Source: JANXSD01 sp043758125 (GTDB lineage: Bacteria; Bacteroidota; Bacteroidia; AKYH767-A; OLB10). Taken from it: 26,969 nucleotides of DNA. The notes beneath the pieces are model-generated. The model was not told where the DNA came from. It made no database searches and saw only the letters and a program-made list of their open reading frames with translations. The DNA lies in the NCBI GenBank assembly GCA_043758125.1, contig JAYVOC010000189.1, forward strand, positions 1-26,969, read 5' to 3'. Below, piece by piece: positions 1 through 7,722 of the stretch (position 1 is its first letter; each line of letters opens with the position of its first letter). The position numbers and the translations under genes were made by a program.

Positions 1-1
1 T

Positions 2-1084
2 GCACAGAACGAGTTAAAGCCAGGTGTGATTGAGCGCGATGATCAGCAGAAATTCCCTACTGAACAAATTAAACGTCTTGGTGAATTAGGATTTCTTGGA
101 ATGATGGTGGATCCCAAATATGGTGGAGGCGGACTCGATACGATTTCATACGTTTTGGCAATGGAAGAGATCTCAAAGATAGATTCTTCTGTTTCGGTAA
201 TTATGTCGGTGAATAATTCACTTGTTTGTTGGGGATTAGAGAACTTCGCATCGGAGGAGCAAAAGCTGAAATACCTTGTTCCATTAGCCAAAGGCGAAAA
301 GATTGGAGCATTTTGTTTGTCGGAGCCCGAAGCAGGTTCTGATGCTACTTCTCAGCGTACAACAGCTATAGATATGGGTGATCATTATCTCTTAAATGGG
401 ACCAAAAACTGGATTACAAATGGCAATTCAGCTTCCACCTATTTGGTGATGGCTCAAACAGATGTTGCGAAAGGACATAAAGGAATTAACTGTTTAATTG
501 TAGAGAAAGGTTTGCCTGGTTTCACGATTGGGCCGAAAGAAAATAAATTAGGAATTCGAGGTTCTGATACACATTCGTTGATGTTTCAAGACGTGAAAGT
601 TCCGAAAGAAAATAGGATTGGAGAGGATGGATTCGGATTTAAGTTCGCGATGAAAACGCTTGCTGGTGGTCGAATTGGAATTGCATCACAAGCATTAGGA
701 ATTGCTTCGGGAGCTTTTGAATTAGCCTTAAAATATTCAAAAGAACGTAAAGCATTTGGCACGGAGATATGCAATCATCAAGCTATTCAATTTAAACTTG
801 CAGATATGGCAACCGAAATCGAAGCTGCACGTTTACTGTGTTTGAAAGCAGCTTGGCAGAAAGATCAACATTTGGATTACGCACAAACGAGTTCAATGGC
901 AAAATTATTCGCTTCTGAAGTAGCTATGAAAACAACTGTTGAAGCAGTGCAGATCCATGGAGGTTATGGATTCGTAAAAGATTTTCATGTAGAACGATTG
1001 ATGCGAGATGCAAAAATCACTCAAATTTACGAAGGTACTTCTGAGGTTCAACGAATAGTTATATCAAGAGGCGTTCTTCAATAA
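2..1084 (+). CDS. Acyl-CoA dehydrogenase, 5' end cut by the window edge
   Basis: This is an FAD-dependent acyl-CoA dehydrogenase, which introduces the alpha-beta double bond into acyl-CoA thioesters in fatty-acid or branched-chain amino-acid breakdown. The frame is open from base 2 (AQNELKPG...), so the true start lies upstream of the window and the GTG at base 26 is internal. Both family signatures are present: AFCLSEPEAGSDA in the middle domain, and the C-terminal GGYGF...MRDAKITQIYEGTSEVQR block, where the Glu of YEGT is the expected catalytic base. About 360 residues are visible of a usual 380, so only some 20 residues are missing. The stop lies 4 bases before the next gene, so it may share a transcript with the polysaccharide-export genes, although its function is unrelated. 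Short-chain/butyryl-type specificity is likely from the overall similarity, but the substrate cannot be fixed. Confidence 0.95.
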   Translation, partial: AQNELKPGVIERDDQQKFPTEQIKRLGELGFLGMMVDPKYGGGGLDTISYVLAMEEISKIDSSVSVIMSVNNSLVCWGLENFASEEQKLKYLVPLAKGEKIGAFCLSEPEAGSDATSQRTTAIDMGDHYLLNGTKNWITNGNSASTYLVMAQTDVAKGHKGINCLIVEKGLPGFTIGPKENKLGIRGSDTHSLMFQDVKVPKENRIGEDGFGFKFAMKTLAGGRIGIASQALGIASGAFELALKYSKERKAFGTEICNHQAIQFKLADMATEIEAARLLCLKAAWQKDQHLDYAQTSSMAKLFASEVAMKTTVEAVQIHGGYGFVKDFHVERLMRDAKITQIYEGTSEVQRIVISRGVLQ

Positions 1085-1088
1085 AATT

Positions 1089-1859
1089 ATGAAAAAAATC
1101 AACCAGTTTTTTCTTCTTGTAAGTCTTGTTATTGCTGTATTATTTGTTGGATGTACCGCTCAGAAAAAATTGGTATATCTTCAAGGTGATGCATCTTTAT
1201 TAAAAGATACTACAACGTTTCAAATGAAATTATATCCAGGTGATATTATTTCTGTTGAATTGTATACCATCAATCCAGATGCATTTCCGGGGTTGGGCAT
1301 GTTAAACAGCCATCCTGTTACTGCAGATAACCGCTCAGCTTACGAGAAAGGATTTGTAATGGATAGAACTGGGAATGTTTCTTTGCCTTATATCGGTACA
1401 ATTAATTTGGCTGGATTGTCAATTGAAGATGCACATGATACTGTTGTAAATCGTTTTCGTGCATTTATTGATGAACCAATCATCACCTTAAAAAAATTAA
1501 GCTTTAAAGTTTCAATTGTTGGTGAGGTAAATCGTCCGGGCTTGTATTATATTCCAAACGAACAATTAACAATTCTTGAAGCGATTGCATTAGCTGGTGA
1601 TTTAACAAATTATGCGAATAGAACTGATTTAAAAATTCTTCGTAAAACACCAACTGGTTTAATAGAAATTCCAGTTGATTTCACCTCTAAAACTGCATTT
1701 ACTGGAATCAGTAAATATATTTACCCAGATGATATTGTTTATGTTCCTCCAACGAGAAAAAAAGCATTTACATCAATAAGTCCAGCCACACAAGTACTTA
1801 CTTCGCTAATAACTACCTTAGTTTTAGTTGCTGCATTGTACGTTAGAAATAATAAGTAA
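1089..1859 (+). CDS. Polysaccharide export lipoprotein (Wza/BexD-like, SLBB domain)
   Basis: This is an outer-membrane polysaccharide export protein of the Wza/BexD type, expected to form the exit channel for capsule or exopolysaccharide. The 256-residue protein begins with a lipoprotein signal ending in VLFVGC (Cys22 is the lipidated residue). A Poly_export domain follows (about residues 45-125, starting KLYPGDIISVEL), then one SLBB domain (about 138-190, VSIVGEVNRPGLYYI). A hydrophobic C-terminal segment (about 236-251) is probably a membrane-crossing helix, as in Wza. It is shorter than E. coli Wza (about 380 residues), which is usual for Bacteroidota homologues. The stop overlaps the start of the kinase gene by one base (TAATG), which implies translational coupling and a shared job. 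No glycosyltransferases or Wzx/Wzy genes lie in the window. Confidence 0.93.
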   Translation: MKKINQFFLLVSLVIAVLFVGCTAQKKLVYLQGDASLLKDTTTFQMKLYPGDIISVELYTINPDAFPGLGMLNSHPVTADNRSAYEKGFVMDRTGNVSLPYIGTINLAGLSIEDAHDTVVNRFRAFIDEPIITLKKLSFKVSIVGEVNRPGLYYIPNEQLTILEAIALAGDLTNYANRTDLKILRKTPTGLIEIPVDFTSKTAFTGISKYIYPDDIVYVPPTRKKAFTSISPATQVLTSLITTLVLVAALYVRNNK

Positions 1860-4261
1860 TGGATAATTCATTAAACAAAACTCAACAGAACGACGAGTTG
1901 AATTTAGGAAGGTTTGTTAAGGAAGTTTATAGCAAATGGTATTACTTTTTAATATCAGGAATTATTATAACGTTATTAGCAGTAGTATATATAGAACTTA
2001 CATTGCCCGTTTATCAAACCATTGGTAGTGTTTTGATTGATGACAGTAAATCATCGCCAAAAAATATTGAAGATTTTATCTCTACTGATATCATGGGTTC
2101 TTCAATGAGTTTGGAAACAGAAGTTGGAATTTTAAAATCACGATCAGTAATAACTAGTACAATCGATCAATTAGAATTAAGAGTTCAATATTGGAATTCA
2201 ACGTCGTATCCTTATAAACCAATTTATCCAAAAGCAAAATTACCTTTTATTGTAAAGTTCGATACCCTTTCACCCTATTTACAAGAAGCAGAATTTAATT
2301 TAGAAGTTTTAGACAGCAATAATTTTGAATTAACATTAGAATATTCTGGAGATGATTTACCTGCATTTACGATCGACAAAAAAGCAAAATTTGGTGATCG
2401 AATAACATCGCGCTATTTTAATTTTGTAATTAATAAAAATGACACTCACGCTTTTCCACCCAAAGGTCAAGAGTATGTTTTTAAGAAACGATCAATAAAT
2501 AAACTTGCAAGTGACATGCAATTGAATCTTGATGTAGAGCCATTTGATAAGGATGCCAATATAATTACACTCACTTACAATGATGTAGTTCCTTTAAGAG
2601 CCATTGATGTATTGAATACAATTGCAAAAGTTTATATTGATTTAGATATTCAAGATAAAGCATCAGTAGCTGCTCTTACATTGAAATTTGTGGATGAACA
2701 ACTGTCAAGCACTGGTGTGGTTTTAAGTGCTACGGAAAAGGATATGCAGAAATTTAAAGAGCAGAATAAAACAATTGATTTGAGTGAAGAATCGAAAGTG
2801 ATGTTACAAAAGATGAATGATGTTGATATTGAAAGAGAGAAAAATAATATTGAATTGACCTCATTAGGAAATTTGTATGATTATGTTGTAAAGAATGATG
2901 ATCTCACAAATATGGCGCCTTCTAGTTTAGGTGTTCCCGATCCCTTATTAATTGAATTGATCACTAATTTCCAGAACCTTCAAGCTAAACGAAAAAGTAT
3001 TTCTTACGGTGTAAAAAAGGATGCTCCTGCTGTAAAAGTTTTGGATGAGCAAATTGCTGAAACACGTGCTTCATTATTAGAAAACATTCGTTCTATTCGA
3101 AATAGAATGCAGGTAACAAGTAAAGCTTTAGAGGCGCAGTTATCACAATTTGAAAGTTCTATCAAAGGTGTTCCAGATAAAGAGCGACAATTAATTGGGT
3201 TGCAAAGAAATTTCGAAGTAAATCAAAATATTTATACTTATTTATTGCAGAAAAAAGCGGAGACAAGTATTGCTAAGGCGACTGTTATCTCCGACAATAA
3301 AGTTCTCGATGTTGCAGCACTAGCTGATGATCCAATCTCACCTAACAAAAAAATTATCGTCGTTATCATTGCGCTTTTGTCGGGAGTTATTCCAATAGGA
3401 ATCATAATAGTTCAGAATATATTACGAAGCAAAGTAAAGAGTAAAGATGATATTTCTGCAACTACCACAATTCCTATGATAGGTGTTGTAGGGCATTCAA
3501 GTGACGATTCTAATTTGGCAGTACATCACCGACCAAAATCAGCAATTGCGGAAGGATTTAGGACCATTCGAACCAACCTTCAGTTTTATGGAATGAATAG
3601 TCAGAGTAAAGTGATTATGATTACTTCATCAGTTGGTGGAGAAGGAAAATCATTCGTGACAATAAATTTGGCAACTGTTTTAGCGATGCAACAAAACAAA
3701 GTTATTGTTGTTGGTATGGACTTAAGAAAGCCGAAATTATTTCAAGATTTTAATCTTAAAAATGATATCGGTGCAAGTAATTATCTTGTAGGAAATGCGT
3801 CTATTGATCAAATTATTCGCCCTACTACAATTCCATTTTTAGATATTATTTCTGCAGGGCCCATTCCACCTAATCCCGCTGAATTATTGTCGCGTAAATC
3901 GATGCAGGTTTTAATTGAAGAGTTGAAAAGTCGATACGATTTCATTGTTATCGATACACCACCATTAGGAATTGTTTCTGATGCATTTTTATTAATGCCC
4001 GTTGCAGATATTACGTTATACATCGTACGACAAGGATTTTCGAAATTAGAATACCTTCGTTCATTGGATGATTTACACGTTGAAGGCAAAGTTAAAAATG
4101 TGAGTATCGTATTAAACGATTCTGTCTTTAGTAAAAATGCGGGTTATGGTCATAACTATGGATATGTTAACTCAGGTTCTGGATATTATGAAGAAGACAA
4201 TAATCAAAATGGAATTGCGAAAAAATTTCGACGTAAGAAAAAGGATAACACGCTCAACTAA
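1859..4261 (+). CDS. Wzc-like polysaccharide co-polymerase / bacterial tyrosine kinase
   Basis: This 800-residue inner-membrane protein controls polysaccharide chain length and export through autophosphorylation (BY-kinase). It has an N-terminal Wzz domain with a first membrane helix (about 28-48), a long periplasmic coiled-coil region, and a second helix (about 499-521) preceded by the proline-containing DDPISPNKK segment. A cytoplasmic kinase domain follows. Its P-loop is SSVGGEGKS (Lys597), Walker A' is VVGMDLRKPK (Asp621), and Walker B is FIVIDTPP (Asp699). The C-terminus carries a tyrosine cluster, with five Tyr between NAGYGHNYGY and SGYYEED, which is the usual autophosphorylation tail. 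The periplasmic and kinase parts are fused as in proteobacterial Wzc, unlike the split CpsC/CpsD of Firmicutes. It overlaps the upstream export lipoprotein gene by one base. No cognate Wzb-type phosphatase is seen in the window. Confidence 0.94.
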   Translation: MDNSLNKTQQNDELNLGRFVKEVYSKWYYFLISGIIITLLAVVYIELTLPVYQTIGSVLIDDSKSSPKNIEDFISTDIMGSSMSLETEVGILKSRSVITSTIDQLELRVQYWNSTSYPYKPIYPKAKLPFIVKFDTLSPYLQEAEFNLEVLDSNNFELTLEYSGDDLPAFTIDKKAKFGDRITSRYFNFVINKNDTHAFPPKGQEYVFKKRSINKLASDMQLNLDVEPFDKDANIITLTYNDVVPLRAIDVLNTIAKVYIDLDIQDKASVAALTLKFVDEQLSSTGVVLSATEKDMQKFKEQNKTIDLSEESKVMLQKMNDVDIEREKNNIELTSLGNLYDYVVKNDDLTNMAPSSLGVPDPLLIELITNFQNLQAKRKSISYGVKKDAPAVKVLDEQIAETRASLLENIRSIRNRMQVTSKALEAQLSQFESSIKGVPDKERQLIGLQRNFEVNQNIYTYLLQKKAETSIAKATVISDNKVLDVAALADDPISPNKKIIVVIIALLSGVIPIGIIIVQNILRSKVKSKDDISATTTIPMIGVVGHSSDDSNLAVHHRPKSAIAEGFRTIRTNLQFYGMNSQSKVIMITSSVGGEGKSFVTINLATVLAMQQNKVIVVGMDLRKPKLFQDFNLKNDIGASNYLVGNASIDQIIRPTTIPFLDIISAGPIPPNPAELLSRKSMQVLIEELKSRYDFIVIDTPPLGIVSDAFLLMPVADITLYIVRQGFSKLEYLRSLDDLHVEGKVKNVSIVLNDSVFSKNAGYGHNYGYVNSGSGYYEEDNNQNGIAKKFRRKKKDNTLN

Positions 4262-4275
4262 TTTGCCTTCTGTTA

Positions 4276-5577
4276 TTATATCAAATCAATTGCATCGATC
4301 AATTTTTCCATTTTACTTCCGCGCGATCCTTTAATCAAGAGTACTCCGTGTTGAGGTAAATTTTGTTGTAACCACTTGGAGGCTTCAAGTGAAGATTCGA
4401 AATAATTATAATTATATTTTATTGCACTTTCTTTAAAAAGATTTCCAACCAAAATAACATTTGTTGGATGAATTGAATCGATGAGCGACGCTATTCTAGC
4501 ATGTTCTGACGAAGATGTTTCACCCAGTTCAAGCATTTCACCTAGTGCAATATATTTATCTCCAATAAACGAATTTTTTAAATTCATTAATGCAGCTTCC
4601 ATACTTGATGGATTTGCATTATAAGCATCTAAGATAATTTCAATATTATTTTTCTTGATTATTTGTGATCGCAGATTCCCTGGAGAATAATTTTCAATAG
4701 CTTCTTTAATTAATTCTTTTGATACGCCAAAGTGTGCTCCAACAGCAACGGCAGCCATTACATTATCAAAATTATAATTACCAGTTAACTGGGTTTTGAT
4801 AATTATTTCAAAAGGATGATGAACTTTAACATGCAAATAATTTTCGGTGCTGATAATCTCGCCAACAAAATTAGCATTCATTTTTTCTCCGTAAGTTATC
4901 ACGTGCGAATAATCACCTAATAGTTCTACTAAAGCTTCATGACTTGATTGAATAAAAATTAAACCTTCGTTTTTTTGAAGATAGTTATACAACTCACCTT
5001 TTCCTTTCTTCACACCTTCTATACCACCGAAGCCTTCTAAATGTGCTTTTCCAATGTTGGTTATCAATCCAAAATTAGGTTGAGCAATGGCACTTAATTC
5101 AGCAATTTCACCTTGATGATTCGCACCCATTTCAACAACAGCAAACTCATGCGCACTAGTAATTGAAAGTAATGTTAAGGGTACTCCGATGTGATTATTA
5201 AAATTTCCTTGAGTGAAATAAGTCTTGAGTTTTTTATTGAGTACAGCTGCCGTAAGTTCTTTACTTGTAGTTTTTCCATTACTTCCTGTAATTGCAAGAA
5301 TTGGAATATTTAATTGTTGACGGTGGTAACCTGCTAAGCGTTGTAATGCTTTTAAAACGTCAGTTACCATTAAAAGTCGTGCGTCATTTGAATCTTGAAC
5401 TTCATCAATAATAGCATATCCTGCTCCTTGTTCTAATGCTTGTTTTGCAAAGAGATTTCCATTAAAATTTTCTCCTTTGAGCGCAAAAAAAAGGCAATCT
5501 TTGGATAGCTTTCTGGTATCTGTACAAATCACAGGATTACTTAGAAATAGAGAGTAGAGTAGTTCGGTGGTAATCAT
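4276..5577 (-). CDS. murF: UDP-N-acetylmuramoyl-tripeptide--D-alanyl-D-alanine ligase
   Basis: MurF is the last cytoplasmic enzyme of peptidoglycan precursor synthesis. It joins D-Ala-D-Ala to UDP-MurNAc-tripeptide using ATP. The N-terminal MurF-type substrate domain shows TDTRKL and FFALKGENFNGN. The ATP loop is ITGSNGKTTSKE (Gly-Lys-Thr-Thr near residues 101-104), and the central and C-terminal Mur ligase domains follow (VVEMGANHQGEI; ILDAYNANPSSMEAAL; LIKGSRGSKMEKL). The frame can be extended three codons to a TTG at 5586. I chose the ATG at 5577 (433 residues) because it is the standard codon and because a candidate promoter at 5591-5621 would start transcription only about 10 bases upstream. 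It is convergent with the tyrosine kinase gene, with only 14 bases between stops and no obvious terminator. It stands alone here, away from any dcw cluster. Confidence 0.95.
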   Translation of the reverse strand: MITTELLYSLFLSNPVICTDTRKLSKDCLFFALKGENFNGNLFAKQALEQGAGYAIIDEVQDSNDARLLMVTDVLKALQRLAGYHRQQLNIPILAITGSNGKTTSKELTAAVLNKKLKTYFTQGNFNNHIGVPLTLLSITSAHEFAVVEMGANHQGEIAELSAIAQPNFGLITNIGKAHLEGFGGIEGVKKGKGELYNYLQKNEGLIFIQSSHEALVELLGDYSHVITYGEKMNANFVGEIISTENYLHVKVHHPFEIIIKTQLTGNYNFDNVMAAVAVGAHFGVSKELIKEAIENYSPGNLRSQIIKKNNIEIILDAYNANPSSMEAALMNLKNSFIGDKYIALGEMLELGETSSSEHARIASLIDSIHPTNVILVGNLFKESAIKYNYNYFESSLEASKWLQQNLPQHGVLLIKGSRGSKMEKLIDAIDLI

Positions 5578-5590
5578 AGTTTGCAATGTA

Positions 5591-5621
5591 TAAAGATAAA
5601 TGTAATGAGTACAACATCAAT
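5591..5621 (-). promoter_or_regulatory. Candidate promoter for murF
   Basis: On the minus strand, ATTG (5618-5621) is followed after 19 bases by TATCTTTA (5591-5598). This resembles the Bacteroidota vegetative promoter (TTTG, 19-21 bases, TAnnTTTG), with one mismatch in each box. Transcription would begin about 10 bases before the murF ATG at 5577, giving a very short leader. Confidence 0.4.
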
Positions 5622-5772
5622 TTTGAACGAAAATTGGTATTGATTACTTCCAAGTTGACAATGGAAGTGATAAATACTTGTTATGCTTAAAATCAAATTC
5701 AACATTCATTCAAAATTATATTTTTATTCATGTGTTTTTATGTCAATAAAATGAAATTATTCACTAAAGTAT

Positions 5773-5780
5773 TATCTTTG
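5773..5780 (+). promoter_or_regulatory. Candidate -7 box upstream of the universal stress protein gene
   Basis: TATCTTTG is an exact match to the Bacteroidota -7 consensus TAnnTTTG. It lies 46 bases before the first possible start (5827) and 82 before the second (5863). I see no clear TTTG box at the expected distance upstream, so the call rests on one element and its position. Confidence 0.45.
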
Positions 5781-5826
5781 ACAATTGAATACGGTAAAAG
5801 TAGTAATGTAATTAGTTCAGTGTTTA

Positions 5827-6699
5827 ATGACTGAGAAATTTATCAATAAAACAAAGAATATGCAACAGATTTTCCATGATAAGTTAATCATGATTCCTAT
5901 TGACTTTACACCCATCACTGATAATGCATTGAGCTATGCTAGTTCATTTGCTAAAATTTTCAATAATAAATTGATGCTGATGCATGTTGCTGATAAAAAC
6001 ACATTAGCAGAAGCTGAAATAAAGTTGTCGGAGAAAGCTGCAAACAATCAAAAAATTTCAAACGTTGAAACTACTTCTACTGTTGTTGAGGGAAATATTT
6101 TCGATCATATTGGTCAGACTGCAGCTGAAACGGATGCTGCGTTGGTTGTAATGGGAACACATGGAATAAAAGGTGCTCAACGATTAATGGGTAGTCATGC
6201 AATAAAAGTTATTACACATTCAACGGTTCCATTTATTGTTACTCAAAGCCGACCATTTGAAGAAATAAAAAATATTTTAATACCTGTAGATTTTTCGATG
6301 GAAATTAAGCAAGTTTTAATTTTCGCTATGGAAATTGCTGAGCAGTTTGGAGCCACTATACATTTGTTATCTCGACCTGTAAGTGATGAGTGGTTATTGA
6401 AAAAGGTAAAATTAAATCTCCAGTATGCAAAGGATTTCTTTGAAGAAAACAATGTAAATGTTTCTGTTATTGATTCATTTACTGGTAAGGATTTTCAGAA
6501 AGAAACAGTAAATGCTGCTGTTGCAACTGCCAGTAGTTTAATTGTTATTTTAATTGATCCAGATCAAGGACTTGTTGATTATATGATGGGTTCTTACGAG
6601 CAAAAAGTAATTGCAAATGAGGAAGGCATTCCTGTAATGTGTATCAATATGAAAACGATAAAATCAGTTTCTTACTCTGCGTTCATGACTGGGTTGTAG
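5827..6699 (+). CDS. Universal stress protein with two tandem UspA domains
   Basis: This 290-residue protein carries two UspA-type domains, the usual arrangement for Bacteroidota. The first begins with KLIMIPIDFTPITDNAL and contains the nucleotide-binding pattern MGTHGIKGAQRLMGS (a G-xx-G...GS loop). This suggests it binds ATP or a related nucleotide. The second begins at IKNILIPVDFSMEIKQVL (about residue 148) and lacks a clear G-xx-G...G loop (it reads ILIDPDQGLVDYMMGS), so it may not bind nucleotide. The start could be ATG 5827 or the ATG at 5863 (MQQIFHDKL), which lies nearer the first beta strand. I kept the longer form, but without a Shine-Dalgarno sequence the sequence does not decide. 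The gene is convergent with the HD-domain gene, with 19 bases between them. A specific cellular role cannot be read from the sequence. Confidence 0.88.
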   Translation: MTEKFINKTKNMQQIFHDKLIMIPIDFTPITDNALSYASSFAKIFNNKLMLMHVADKNTLAEAEIKLSEKAANNQKISNVETTSTVVEGNIFDHIGQTAAETDAALVVMGTHGIKGAQRLMGSHAIKVITHSTVPFIVTQSRPFEEIKNILIPVDFSMEIKQVLIFAMEIAEQFGATIHLLSRPVSDEWLLKKVKLNLQYAKDFFEENNVNVSVIDSFTGKDFQKETVNAAVATASSLIVILIDPDQGLVDYMMGSYEQKVIANEEGIPVMCINMKTIKSVSYSAFMTGL

Positions 6700-6718
6700 A
6701 GATGGAAATAGAAATAGT

Positions 6719-7300
6719 TTATTCAACAATCATTGATCGGATTTGATCAAGGTGAATTTCTTTTAATTGTGCGCGTTTAGCTTTTGAGGTGTTTGTCCAG
6801 TAGTGATGTGATTCAAAAAAAGATCGTTGCACTTTATTCCAATGATTGCGATCCGTTACAATATTATGCGATAAGAATTCTAAGAATAAACTTTCAGCTA
6901 TTTCATCAAAATCATTTCTTCCGAGATAATCTAAATCAGCATCACAAATAATTTCTTCTAACTTGTTAGTCGGACGTTGAGGCACTTGAGTTGCCATTAT
7001 CAATTCGCAGATAATTTTAATTTCTGCTTCTGGATAATTGTATTGTGGTAAAATTTCTTTAGCAAGATTACAACTACTCATTTCGTGGTGGTTATATCCC
7101 AACAGAAAACCTGAATCATGAAATAAGGCCGCTGTTTTAAGCAAACACATTTCATCTTCTGTAACATTTTCGGCGAGTCCTAACTCAACCACTTCATGTA
7201 ATACATCTTTTGTATGATTAACATGATGATAAGTCAGATCCGGAGATAATTCTCTCTGCAAAATATCCATTACATAATCTTCGAGCTTTAGGTAGTACAT
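6719..7300 (-). CDS. HD-domain phosphohydrolase family protein
   Basis: This small (193-residue) soluble HD-superfamily protein is a presumed metal-dependent phosphohydrolase. The ligand pattern H...HD...D is present: His29 in YHHVNHTKDVL, His61-Asp62 in AALFHDSGF, and an Asp in ICDADLDYLG (residues 120-124). His residues follow the HD pair in GYNHHEMS. The N-terminal part resembles the HD domains often found fused to signalling proteins in Bacteroidota, but no cyclase, GGDEF or RelA/SpoT domain is attached here. The substrate is therefore unknown. It may be linked to the neighbouring stress-protein gene, but the two genes converge and are not an operon. I see no clear promoter upstream of 7300. 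Confidence 0.8.
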   Translation of the reverse strand: MYYLKLEDYVMDILQRELSPDLTYHHVNHTKDVLHEVVELGLAENVTEDEMCLLKTAALFHDSGFLLGYNHHEMSSCNLAKEILPQYNYPEAEIKIICELIMATQVPQRPTNKLEEIICDADLDYLGRNDFDEIAESLFLEFLSHNIVTDRNHWNKVQRSFFESHHYWTNTSKAKRAQLKEIHLDQIRSMIVE

Positions 7301-7663
7301 ATATTAAAAACGAATTTATGTAAAAAAACAATAATCATGGAAAGATTAAGTTAAATTTTATTGAGTTGCAAGTTATCAGGATAAGGAGAACTAGCATTTT
7401 AATCTTCATTCACTGTGCATAATAATTTTTACTATTTAGAAATTTTTAATTTCTCCTAAACCAATTTTCAAGTCATTAAATTGATTGCTAATTTACGTAT
7501 TGCCAACATTGTTTGAATAATTTAAAACAATTATATAACGAACGTAGACCGAGCTTCCATTAGCCACGAGGAAGGATTCCCATTGATAAGAAGGATTGGT
7601 ATTAAAAATGCTAGAGTATAAATTGCGTTGTGAAAATGGTTCTTCCTTTGAAAAAATTTTACC
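7301..7663. other. AT-rich intergenic stretch with no supported gene
   Basis: This stretch lies between the 5' end of the HD-domain gene and the groEL terminator. It is AT-rich, with no convincing coding frame, tRNA or repeat. A 64-codon minus-strand frame ends here but starts inside the groEL terminator hairpin and has no recognisable domain. The only clear structure is the terminator that begins at 7664. Confidence 0.6.
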
Positions 7664-7705
7664 AAAAAAAACCCCCTGAAGTTTCATACTTCAGGGGGTT
7701 TTTTT
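7664..7705 (-). terminator. Strong intrinsic terminator of groESL
   Basis: There is a perfect 11-base stem (CCCCCTGAAGT at 7672-7682 with ACTTCAGGGGG at 7688-7698) around a 5-base loop. It is flanked by eight A (7664-7671) and seven T (7699-7705). Read on the minus strand, groEL transcripts meet the hairpin 25 bases after the stop and then a run of U. The symmetry means it would also stop transcription arriving from the left. Confidence 0.93.
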
Positions 7706-7722
7706 AATGACTAAATTTATTC

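Noticed and set aside
757..772. TGGCACG...GC resembling a sigma-54 promoter
   Set aside because: It lies within the acyl-CoA dehydrogenase coding region and the GG-GC spacing is 11, not 10.
26..1084. GTG at 26 as the start of the acyl-CoA dehydrogenase
   Set aside because: The frame is open to the window edge and the upstream residues match the family, so the gene is cut by the window.
4137..4334. 65-codon plus-strand frame across the end of the tyrosine kinase gene
   Set aside because: It overlaps the Tyr-rich tail in another frame and runs into the 3' end of murF, with no recognisable product.
7493..7687. 64-codon minus-strand frame downstream of groEL
   Set aside because: Its start lies inside the groEL terminator hairpin and its first codons translate the stem. 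No domain is recognised.
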